A DNA stretch of 64,000 nt from Pyrocephalus nanus (taxonomy: Eukaryota; Chordata; Aves; Passeriformes; Tyrannidae), in contig CM076271.1 in the NCBI GenBank assembly GCA_038380795.1, positions 21,281,001 through 21,345,000 on the forward strand, given 5' to 3'. A model generated the notes under the pieces. It was not told the DNA's origin, did no database searches, and saw nothing but the letters and a program-made list of their open reading frames with translations. Both the position numbers and the translations under genes were made by a program. Shown one piece after another: positions 1 through 12,200 of this stretch. The first letter of the stretch is position 1; the number at the start of each line of letters is the position of its first letter.

Positions 1-403
1 GGAATACTCCCTTGCTCTGCTGAAGGCTAATGGTGTCCTGAGCTGCATCAGGCAAAACACTGCCAGCAGGTTGAGTGAGAGGATCCTACTCCTCTACTCA
101 GTGCTGGTGGGGCCACGCCTGGAACGCTGTGTCTGTACAACAGAGATAGGGACACACTACTGCAAAGAGTTCAAAAAAATGATGATAAGGGACTGGAGTA
201 TCTCTCCCATGAGGAAAGGCTGAGAATGCTGGGACTGTTCAACCTGGAGAAGGCTCAGGGAGGATCTCATCTATGTCTACAAGTAGCTGGAGGGTACAAA
301 GAAGATGGAGCCAGGCTCTTCTCAGGGGTGCCCAGTGACAGGACCAGAGGCAGTGGCCACAGACTGAAACACAGGAGGTTCCCTCAAACAGCAGCAAACA
401 CTA
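1..403 (+). mobile_element. CR1 LINE fragment, truncated at its 3' end
   Basis: This is the 3' part of a CR1 retrotransposon read on the plus strand. It runs from the end of the reverse transcriptase ORF (…[18 protein letters not shown] type) and stops abruptly at about 403, after the block encoding RRFPQTAAN. The usual 3' UTR and tail of CR1 are missing. Bases about 190-403 are almost identical to the reverse complement of the CR1 at 46.3-46.8 kb, and I read no mismatch over the last ~155 bases. The left end is cut by the window edge. It is non-coding debris. Confidence 0.85.
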
Positions 404-3102
404 TTAAATGCATGCACAATAAATAAAACCTACCTATGACTGCATGGTTGTTACTCAATTTACAAAAATTAATATTTTATCCCTAACAAGCAGGGAACTA
501 TTTGCGGAGTAAGTGACTACCAGAGTTTGATCAAGGAGATCATTATGTGGACTTGCATTTGTGGGGAGTGTAGTTTATTTGTAAACAGAGCTGCATGATA
601 CTTACCAATTTGGTTTACAAATGCAATGCAAGGCATATATTTTAAATTTTATTTCATGTGATCCCTCTGTTCCCCCCCAAAATTGTACTGCCTTTGTTTG
701 CTGACCTGTTATGATCACAGCACAAGTAACAGAAATTAGGAAAATGTTTTTGTATAGAAAATGGGGCCCTTTTACTTGAAAAATCAGAAGTTGAAATGAT
801 GCTTGTAAAGAAAAAGCCATCTAGTGTGCGTTTAGATTTAAAAACAAATATTCTGATGGCTAATTTTTGTGCTAAAGAATATTTCATTTGCCATTAACAA
901 TGCTTACTTACCTGCTTAAATGATTTTTATGAAATACTGAAAGCAAATTAAACTCCATAATCTCCTTTTTTGCAATGAAAAATATCACAATAGTTCAATG
1001 CATTCTGCTTTTAGAACAATGACATGACCTAACAAAATTTTTTAACCAAAACAGCCCCAACTCCTTCCAAGACAGGTACTACTACTGATGTTAATACCAC
1101 AGATTTTTAAGCTGTGTACCCTTAACACAAGGACTGTACATCAGAAGTTCTGATGCAATCCCACCAGCAAGGACACTACAATCAAATGGTTGGTACTCAA
1201 TTCTGCAGTCCAGCTAACCTCACATGCAGAGGACAGATTTGCCATCACATTAATAACATGACAATTTTATTTGCTATAACAAAAGCCAAGAGAAATAAAA
1301 GTGCAATATTACAAATCTCTGCACGTATACTGGACTATTTGTAACACCCTTCTGAGAAGACTCTGAATGCACTACCATTGGTAACTGTAAAAGACATTAA
1401 TACATCCAGAGGCTAAAATTAAATAGCCTTCTGTTCCAGTGAGTGCTATAAATGTGAGCCCCCGGTATACCAGGTCAGGACTTTTTATTACTTCAGAAGC
1501 CTCATTTAGAGCTGCTTAAGATCTTTTGGCTCCAATTTAGACTTTGAAAAGACACAAACACCAACCTGGTTGATGTTTCTAAATAAATATAAGTAACAGA
1601 AGAAAAACAAAAGTGCTGAACATATAAGATTTCTGTCATATAAAACTACAAAAGTAAACATGCCTCTACAATACAAATAATTAAAATAATTGATGAATCT
1701 AAAGAGCCAGGATCAGACGAAGGTATTAATTGCCATGACATTTTTTAAAAAACTTAGATTAAAATACTTGAACTCCATAATAATAAATTATACTAAAATG
1801 AAAGCTATGCTAGCATCTAATGACCAATACTAGAAACCATGCTGATGGCTCATCACTGGAGACAACTAAAAAGTAGTCCATTTTATAACTCCATGGTATA
1901 TCAGTCATTAACTGCAATTGTACATGACTGAGAGTAAATCCTAACTGTATTTTGGTTTGAAACTGAGTCACTGGAAGGTCGAGAGCACTGCAAAACTGGC
2001 AGTGCTCAGTGAGGGGGGGAGAAAGAGGTGGGGAGTTAATAAAGTAAGAGAGCTTTGTAATATATTCTTGCTGACAGCCACAGGTTCTACACATTTCAGG
2101 TTTTAAATTGTACCTGTGGCTGGATGATGAGGGCGTTCAGGAGTACAGAGAAAAGGAGTAAATTTGGAAATACAAAGAGCATACTCAAAAAGCATACTCA
2201 ATCACACAGCTCTACTTGAAAATTATTTTTCTTCCAGTTAATGACTGATTTTCCCCACAGTCAAAAGGCTTCAGTTTAGAATAACATTTGTCATGACTGT
2301 GATGGTCTGAACATACACTTTAAGGAACCTGAGTATTTCATCATTACTGTGGCAGGAAACACTTTTTTTTCTCCTGGTGTGGGGTAATTCCTGTAGCACA
2401 TAATAGGTACTATGACTGCATTGTACTATAAATTATAACTGCACTAATTTAACAGTTTATAGTTTCATATAATGTGGATATCTGATTTAAGAATCCACAT
2501 TAATACTTCATGCATAATGTAAGAGCAAGTGACGCTTTGTAGATAAATGATTGTCTCCTGTAGCATTCTACATTTTCACAAAAATCACTGGCATTTTGAC
2601 TAAGGACATAAGCATTTTTTTCATTTTCCATACTTATAAGCAGGATGTTGATGATGCTGTCACTTTGAGAAGAAATGATTACAAAGTGCTAGTATTATAC
2701 CCTGGCATTACTAGACATTAATTCCAAGGATATTTTTAAATATATACATACTGTTCTTTTTATTTTTAAAGTAATTTTATTACTAATCTCTGATATTATA
2801 AAACTCTTTTTAACCACTGATAATTTCTAAATACAAAGTATGTGAAAAGTATGTTCAGTAATCTATAGCCTTTTAAATGAAAGGCAGCAAAAACATTCCT
2901 TGTGGCAGAAAAGGTCCTATAGCAGGTCTTTTGATAGCTGCTTAAATTTTGTCAACATCAGGAAATAGACAAGGAGAAATCTGTTCAGGAAACTGATAAC
3001 AAGTTGGAATTATCTGCACAAACCAAAATGCTATTCTTTTAACTTCGTAATTATATGTTTTTTACAAAAATTACTTGGATCCATGGAATTGCATTGTTCC
3101 CA
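404..3102 (-). other. NR2C2: NR2C2 3' UTR and downstream DNA
   Basis: This AT-rich stretch follows the NR2C2 stop codon in the direction of transcription. I see no exon of another gene in it on either strand; the open frames are short and match nothing I know. AATAAA hexamers on the minus strand lie at 2781-2776 and 2764-2759, about 320-345 bases after the stop, and another lies at 1271-1266. Any of these could end the transcript. How far the 3' UTR extends cannot be decided from sequence alone. Confidence 0.45.
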
Positions 3103-3277
3103 CTATGGAGATGTGCCAGTTATTTGACCATTATACTCTGCTGTTTCCATTTTGAGAATGTAGGGGATTATGCTGTCAATGGGAACATTTCCAATGAGAC
3201 CAGTAAAAAACAGTTCCTCGGTAATGCTAGAGCTCATCAGCCTAAGTGCTGGCAGGCGAACTAGGATCCGGGCTAGC
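3103..3277 (-). CDS. NR2C2: NR2C2 last coding exon, residues 573-629 and stop
   Basis: This is 175 coding bases from acceptor TCTCTTTCAG to TAG at 3105-3103. It encodes [30 protein letters not shown] and [15 protein letters not shown], including the final AF-2 helix. The protein ends QITGTSP, while mammalian TR4 ends QITGASL from memory; only the last residues differ. Confidence 0.96.
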
Positions 3278-6200
3278 CTGAAAGAGAAGTTCAGTGGATT
3301 ATAAATACATATAAAACCAGCTTAAGATACTTTGTGGCTAAAGAGCTGGATCTGCTTCTATTATTACCTTAACTCATGAATGGGAGTAAAGAAGCAATTA
3401 AAGGTAATTGGCTGCCACAAAAAAATGGCCACCTTTCTATCCTGAGAGTGAAATGAAAAGTCACCAAGTAGTTTTGTGGTTTGCCAATGAAAGAGACATG
3501 TTAATGCCCTTTGCAGATAGAACATGTAGGTATAAACACACAATTCTCTTGGTCTGTTTTTGAAATTCCCAACTCTGGAAGGACAATGCTGAGACTAATA
3601 TTCATACTGATTAGTACGAACACTTGCACAATTTTAAGAGTAAAATGCTTAATTAAAACTTCAGCCATAAACAGCATAGTACTCAGTTGCCTAGCAACTT
3701 CATGCCAAACCAGACAGCAAGAACAGGGCTGAGTAAATATAAAAGATAAAAAGAGAATCGTCTTCTAATGAGAAAAGGAATTTGAGGTGATGTGCTGTTA
3801 AGCACACACATATTGCCAAATGCTGTGGGGTTTTATTTACCAGGATGTTAACAGATAGCCAATATAACAAAGTGATTGTATTGAGTTGATGGACTTTCCA
3901 TGCATATGAAATTAAGGACAGTGATGAAAGCATTTTGCTGTCATTTATATGGCAAATGTACATCATGAATGCCAAACCAAATAAATTTTCTGAACAAGAA
4001 CCATGTAATAGAAAACCTTAGGCAGCACTGACCACAGGTGCTCTGGAAAATGATTGAATATCTATGGACAAAATATAAAAGGTCCATTCTACTAATATAC
4101 CTATATACATATCTTGTAAACTTCAGGGCAAAGCTGAAAAGAGATTCAAGCTATGCTGTTGATTTTGTGAAACTTATAACACTTGTCTTCTATCTCTATT
4201 TGTGCCAGCATTCAATTGCTCAAAAATAATTAGATTTGTTTTCTACACTTGTCTGTGGGTGAGCATGGAGATACAGACACTATCAGTCAAAATACAGATT
4301 ACTGCTTGTGGAATGTAACTCTGATTTTCTTTCCTAAGCCACTGTTAAGAGAAGTAAGTCTATGGAACAAATTCTGTATTTACTTTTATGGCAACTATCC
4401 AGCTCTCACAAATTAAAACAGAGTGACTGAATTGTAAACAGAAGAATGTGGGATTTGAGGATATTTCTGTGGTAGAGAATGCCATCTTCACTGCACCACA
4501 AAATGTTAACTCTAAGATCAGTGCAGAAACCAGAGAAGCTCTCTTCTTTACAGACAGGTTTGGGTTTTTTTCTTTTTTTCTTTTTTTTTTTTTTTTCTTT
4601 CATTACATCACCCTCAGACCTTGCCTAAATGTATGGGATTGCTTCTTTAGATGAGGATACCTTTCAGAGGATACACTGTTAGTTACAATTTGCCTGGTAA
4701 TGCAAAGAATCATTGTGTTGATGAATTTTGAAACTCTTTTGATGGAGATTGTTAGAAAATAGGATAACCATTTCTAGCAAATAAGAAACAGAAACAATTG
4801 AGAGGTGAAAAAATCAACCTAGATAATTTCAAAGATAAGGCCTTTGAAATTAAATTAAAAAAAAAAAAAAGCTAAAGGAGAAAATAAGGAAGATGTGGGA
4901 ATTTCTTACAAACAGAAGCTTAAAAGTTGGTTATTGTTCCCTGTTACATGTCATCCTTGTTTTTCCAAGATCTATAAACTGATAGTTTTAAAACTTCTTT
5001 GCATATGTAACTTGAAAATCATTTAAAGGATGATAATCACCTTTTAGTCATCAAAGAGGCTTTGAGATAATAACAAAAAACAAGCCAGTGTGAATTACAG
5101 TTCAGGTCAGATGAAGCAGTTATTCTCAAGACTTCTAATAAAGTCTGTTTACTTTTCTAACCATGACAATGAGACTCAAAGAAACCCCTCAAAAAAAAAA
5201 GAAAATACTCGTAAATTAAATTTACACAGAAGCAGCTAGACAACTGTTCTTGCTTCTACGTATCTTTAAACAAACCTTTTGCTTAAGCAAAACCTGCTTG
5301 CTTTTATGAATTGAGGTTCTAGTTCTTTTTCATCAACAGTCAATAAAACCCCAGATGTCAAAAAGGAAATGTTTTTACATCAATGATATTATTTGGTACT
5401 TTTGTTAGCTACGGCCCACAATGTTACTTTGGATACTATAGACAATAAATACCTATAAGTATCTTCTGGATAGGTTTTTTGTACATAGTCCTGCAATTCC
5501 ATCTGTGCCTTCTCCTGGAATTTTTCTATTTGGGTTGAACTGGTCAGACCAGGATGATCTAAAGAAACAAAACATTTCTGTATGTCGATTGGTTCCCTAT
5601 ACATTATGAAAGAGATGTATTTATAAGATTCTCACATTTAATTTCAATGAAATATTTCTCTGCTATTGTGATGTTTAATATGTTACCTGTATAAAGGAAA
5701 CCACTCAGCTTAACATTTGCTTCTTGGCTTCAGAATTAGCTTGCTCACTTTTCTCTCTATAGTTGTGTGTTATCCACAAGAAAGTGGACAAAGATTAGGC
5801 CTGTAGGTACGTACCAGGCAATGATACTCTGAGCTTATGTTTCTAACCTTGCTGGTTTAAATTTAAATGTTTGCCTCTGTGATTTTTTTCTAACCATGGT
5901 GACTGAGCAATACCTAGAGTTGTTTTCTTGACAAATCAATTTCTTAACCTTCCAAAGTCTGTCTCATGTTTTAATTCCAGCTGGCTCAGCTCCTCAGTCA
6001 GTCACATGATCTCAGAAAAAAGCCCAAACCCAGAAAATATCATCTATCTTACTATGCCCACGTATCTTCACTGTTGTGTCCAAACTGCTTGTCCCTTGAA
6101 ATAGGACAGAGCTACCTTTGGACAGTTTGGAGAGTTTCTCGCTTTAACAACTTGAATAAAAACTCTAATAAACCTAATCCTAATGGGACAATCTGCAAAA

Positions 6201-9200
6201 ACAAACAAAAAAAAAAGGCAAAAGAACATTTTAGGACACCGATATCTTCTTATTAAGTTTTATTATAAAAAGAAAAATAATACTAATGTAAAAAAAAAAA
6301 AAAAACACCAAACCAAAACAAAACAAAAAACAAAACCAAACACTCCAATAACAAGATATCCCTTTCCTTTTTATTTTGTTAAATTCAAAGTGGTAAAAAC
6401 TTTTGAATTAAAATAAATAATATACATTTCTGAACAAGTTTCCCTTTCATTCAGCCAGTCAGCAGTTTTAGATTAACCTTTGTGTGCCCTAAAAACCTTT
6501 TTCCACTTTGCTGAAAGGACTGTCACTTCCAATTTCTTTAATATCCTTACCTTACCATTCCAGAAAATCAAGTGTCTTCTTTGAGTAAATCCTCGTATCT
6601 CATAAAAACTTGATTATACTTTAGTTTTGTCTGTTGAATTTTGTTTTGGTAACAAATGGAAAACAGCCTGTTTACATTTAGTTTCGGAGATTTTGTGGAA
6701 TTTTCATATAAAATAAGAGTGATATTTCTGCTCATACTTCAGCTATTCCTCTTATGAGAGTATAAAAATTGAAGCAAATTTCTTTTTGTCACTCTGAGAA
6801 TGTATTTCCTCTAATCCTTCCTGCCATTTACTGCACTAATATTGCTACTACACATCCCAGATCACTTTTTACTCATAGATTCCCAGCTGAAGGTAACTTG
6901 AGAGTCTAGTCTTCCAAGGTGGATGTACAGGAAACACCTGACATTTCGGAACTGTAAATAACATGGATATGTTGCTTCAAGGTTATTTTAAAATGTATTG
7001 CTTGTAGTAATCATTATGAAATAATCATTTTATCTGCAACTTAACAGATAAGTCTTGTCTCAAGACATTAGTCTCATTTAAAAAAATGCTAAAACATTAA
7101 TATATTAATGCTTATTATTTAAAGAGATATGGTTACTGAATTCCTTACCAGGGCTAAAAAGGACTATAGCTTTAAGGTACGCATATTCATATCCATCAAT
7201 ATCAAGCTTGGCCATGCTGTTACAGAATTCCTGAAGTTTCCAGATGTGTTCCATGACTTGCTTAATTCTGTCTCCAGAAAGTTTATCTGCAAAAAGATAT
7301 TGCTTACTATTTCATGTGAGCTCAAGCACTTCTGATATATCAACAACCAAGTCAAGAGATCCTTTCAAGTCTTTTGCTCTCTTAAAACCACTTAACATAT
7401 AAGGATGGCCTAAATTATTATGGGAGCGAAGATTTATAAAGTTGAGTCAGACACAGGGCTAGCAAACAGAATGTTAACTCTTCTGTAATTTTGCCAGGAA
7501 AGCATAATCTGCCATACCAATCTTTTTCCGTGATGTACTGTTCTGAGCAGAGATTCTCAAATTATGGTGAATTATATGGAAATTTGCACATGACACCAAG
7601 CTGGGGGTGAGTGCTGATCTGCTGGAAGGCAGGAGGGCTCTGCAGAGGGACCTGGACAGACTGGAGAGATGGTCTGATTCCAACAGGATGAGGTTCAACC
7701 AGGCCAAGTGCCAGGTCCTACATTTTGGCCACAGCAACCCCCCGGCAGTGCTGCAGGCTGGGACAGAGTGGCTGGAGAGCAGCCAGGCAGGAAGGGACCT
7801 GGGAGCTGGGATTGACAGGAAGCTGAGCATGAGCCAGAGTGTGCCCAGGTGGCCAAGAAGGCCAATGGCATCCTGGCCTGGATTAGGAAGAGTGTGGCAG
7901 CAGGACCAGGGAAGTGATTCCTGCCCTGGACTCAGCACTGGTGGGGCCACCCCTGGAGTGCTGTGTCCAGCTCTGGGCCCCTCAGGTCAGGAAGGACATG
8001 GAGGGGCTGGAGCAGATGCAGAGAAGAACAACCAGGCTGGTGAAGGGACTCGAACACAAGTCCCATGAGGAGAGGCTGAGGGAGCTGGGGTTGTTGAGCC
8101 TTAAACTGAATCTTTGATGTAGTTTATTAGTATTTTACCTACTTTCCAAACCTGCAGTAAAAAGATTGCATGAAGGGAAGAACCATTTTTGCAAGTCTTG
8201 AGATAAGACTGAAAGCACAAATCTCTATACTGTTAGCAGTACTGAAAACATACCTTCTTGTATGCTGTTCTGGAGGTGGTTGACAATAGCTCCCAGGATG
8301 GTAGACAGACTCATCACCTGTGCACACTGTGCCAGGCCTAAGGTAAACAGTTCGTTCCAGCAGGCACGCACAAGGCTTGTATTACAGTCTTGCCTGTAAA
8401 CAGCAGAAAGTCAACTTTAGGAAGTTTGCATATCAGGTTGGTATTACTCTATGTGTAATTATGTTATTTATAACAATTAATAATAAGAATTAATGCATTG
8501 CAAAACATTTTACTAAAAGGCATGTATTAACATACTACAAGTATTTCAAAAAGCAAAAAGAAATTACATACAAACTACAGGAAACCATTTAAGGTTATCC
8601 GTGAAATGGTGCTCATCAGTTCTTTAGCAAGATATCAAAAGCAACCACTTAATTTTTACAAATTAATTCTTACTTTTGATTTGCCTTTAGTTTCTGTAAT
8701 CACAGTAATATCAGATATTGTACTTATCCTCCCCTCTGCCATCTTTTACTTTATTCTTCGAAACAGAGAATACTGTATAGCTTTCAGACAGTTTAAAAAT
8801 GCATTAAAAATTAAACAATATCATAACTAAAAAATTCAAAATAGCTGAAAAGTGTTCAGATCAATGCTTAAATTCATTCAAAAGCAAACTATTCAAACAG
8901 GATATGTTCACTTACCCAAGAGCTTGAAATGCAGGTATGGACCTAGCCCAATGCATAGACAGGAAAAGGAGTCGTGATGCTGACTCACAGATGTAGTGCA
9001 CATTAAGGTACTCCGGCATTGGACTGGGCATTGTCAGCTGCAAAGAATACAAGTACAGTACAATATATACAGTTCAGACATAAACCATTTTTTATTATCA
9101 AGGAAATAACCAGCGAAAACATTCAGACTACTCTCATAGTCAGTCACAAGCAACTGTGTGACAAGAAATCGCTGAAAACTATGACAAATAAGTCATTACT

Positions 9201-12200
9201 GTGGGCAAGGAATGCAAATTGGGAATAGGAAACAAGAAATTATGTGGGAGAGACCTCATACATCTTAAGTGTTAGTTTGATGTTTAAAGAAGCACATACC
9301 TTAAATGTGACATGTGTATCTGTAAGCAGGGGTCCTTCCACTTCAATAATTGGTGTTGACTGATCTCTACTGATTACATGAATATTCCCTCCTCCTGTAG
9401 GATCCATCCCATCTGCCAAGGTATGAGCTGCTGTACCATCTGTGGTATTAAGTGCTTTAGCCAAAGTATCAAATGCCCTTAGAAAATAATAAATAAATAA
9501 ACAATGAAAAGTGCATCCTTACACCATAAAAAAAATTCAGAGTAGTGCTCAAATTAAACACTATAAAGCATTTCCACTTAGAGGTAACATACACAGGAAC
9601 TGTTTATGCTAAGACACAAGGTCTGACTTTTCATTACAGTCTGGTCCCTCTGTACTCTTTGGATATTAAAAAAAAGGAATATCACTGGTAAGAAATCACC
9701 ACTGTAGGGGAGGATTTACTACTGTAAATTCTTCTCTGATAGTTTTATCCTAGTATTTGTACTAGTAAAGGGGTCTTGTGCTGTGCTGGTTTTGGCTGGG
9801 GTAGAGTTAACTTTCTTCACTGTAGTCAGTATGTGGTGGTATTTTGGATTTGTGCTGAAAACAGTGTTGATATTACTGAGATGTTTTTGTTATTGCTGAG
9901 CTGGGCTTGCACAGTGTCAAGGCCTTTTCTGGTTTTCTTATTGACATGCTGGGGAAGAAGGTGGGGGGATGGGTGAGGTTGGGAGGGGACACAGCTGAGA
10001 CAGGTGACCCCAACTGATCCAAGGGGTATTCCATACTATATGATGTCATGCTCAGTAAATAAGGTGGAGGGACATTTAGAGTGATGGCTTTTGTCTTCTC
10101 AAATAACTGTCTTGTGTGTGATGGAGCCCTGCTGTCCTGGGGATGGCTGAACATCTGCTGCCCCTGGGAAGCAGGGAATGAATTCCTTTGCTTTGCTTGT
10201 GTATGAGGCTTCTGCTTCACCTACTGACCTGTCTTTATATCTACACATGAATTTTCTCACTTTTACCCTTCTGATTCCCTCTCTGATCCCACTGGTGGGG
10301 GAGTGAGCAAGTGGCTGAGGGGCTTAGTTGTTGTCTGGGCTTAAACAACAATTCTTTTGCACTTCCCACTCACTATCCCCCCTTTCTCACCTTCTCACAC
10401 ACTAGGTGAGGATTACAAAGCAGATGTACTCTGGAGAACAGAATCCCTGTCCTTATCCCTGTTCTTCATGTCCAATTTTTTGGAACAGTGGAGAATAATA
10501 TGGTTCTCTTCTAGACAACGTGCCTGAATTTCTTTCCCTTAAGATGAGATATGGCCAGGCACTCCTGATCTCACAGTGCAGTCAGAGCCTTAGAATCCTT
10601 ATAATAGTAACATAAAAGAGTCTGGTCCCTGGACATCTTTATACTCACACTGTTGCTGGATCAGTGCCCAAATAAAACACTTTGAATTCCCTTAAGATAA
10701 CAGAGTTTAGATGTAAAGAAATATTTTCTGCTCCCATTTCATACCAGTGGACAGTATTACAGTATAGTGCTGTTTTGCCACTATTTTTATCAAGACGTTT
10801 TGGGGACGGTTTTTCGGAATTTTTTTTTCTACTTTAAAGAAAGAGTACAAAGTTGACAACGTCGAAGTTGCAGTGTCTAGTATTTTTAAATATCAATTCA
10901 CTCACTTAAATAAAAGGCTTAAAAGCCTTAGTTAAGCTCCTCTTAAAAATTTTCTTTTTGAGAAACAATGAAAAAACAATTGAGAAACAATTGAAACAAA
11001 GCTCTGAGGCCACGTATTTTTCTTATTTTCCTATACTGCTAAATTCAACCTAACCCCCCTTCCCCCAAAAAACCACCAAACAAAAAAACCCCAGCCATGC
11101 AAATCTCAAGCTCTGCTGGAAATTTTAATATTTCACTTTCCCTTTTCACATTTTTTTTCATTAATAAAGACAACAAAGACTTCAGACTCTTTCTGAACAT
11201 ATATTACTAGCAGGTTTTTTGGCAGTACAATCTCAAAAATGAATCTGCAGTAATAAAGACCCCTAAAGAGCAGGGCTACGGGCACTGAACATTGCACAGA
11301 AGAACCTTACATAAAACACGCCTATGAAATTAAACAGCACCGAAGTGTTGCTATTCTGTCTTTCAAGGTCACAAACTAGTAATTCATTACTTTTCTGAGA
11401 ATGAAACCTGGGATACCTTCAGAATGCTATATTTGTAACGCAGAACACAGTTCTTTACAAGAAGACAACAGCCAAACTTGATTTCTAAAGAATCAGCTTT
11501 GTGTTTCAAAGTAGGGACAATCTGAACTGTGTCTGCTGTCACAATACCAAATTCCTTCAGTGAAAGTGTAAGGATACATCATACAGAACACAAATTGCTA
11601 AATAAAGTGCAAATATAATGCATACCGTGTAATCTCACTTGCGGACTGCTCTTCTTGCTGAACTTCAGAAGTATCTCCATTATTCAGTGACTCACTGAGA
11701 TTAGCAAGAGATGTTACAACATTTGCTAGTGTTCCTAAAGCACCCTGGCTTGTTTCAGCCTAAAAAGGAAGAATAATATTAGTAGATCAAAATTATAGTT
11801 GATGTATCATGCATAAATTTTCCCCATTTTTAATCTTTTTGCATTTTTTCCCTTATGTACCTTTTCCTTCCTCCTGAATGCCTACAGGAAGAACAATGGC
11901 TTTCAAAGATCTTTAAATGCTACTGTAATTATCAATCCTAGTCCCAGAGGAGGTATCATAAGGGAAACTACCTGTGGCTGACCTTTTGCAGAAACATGCT
12001 TGTGTAAAGAAACCATGCTCCTATTAATCAGTTTATTACCTCCCTTTGTAAAGCTCTTTAGACTTACCACAACCTCTTCTCAAGAGCAGCAACTATTTGA
12101 GTCTACATAACAATTGCTAAAATAATCTGAGCAAATTAATATGTATGTTCAGAACTGAACTGAAAGAGTAATACCTTGGAGTCAGCAGCTAGGAGGACTG

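Noticed and set aside
1..3102. Exons of the next gene downstream of NR2C2 (MRPS25 in mammals)
   Set aside because: No frame with splice sites or familiar sequence was found on either strand.
7607..8068. 153-codon frame as a host gene
   Set aside because: It is CR1 ORF2 debris, shown by its match to the CR1 at 57.7-58.2 kb and by the reverse transcriptase C-terminal content.
9770..10356. Target-site duplication for the LTR
   Set aside because: No convincing matching five- or six-base pair flanks the likely ends. The ends may have decayed.
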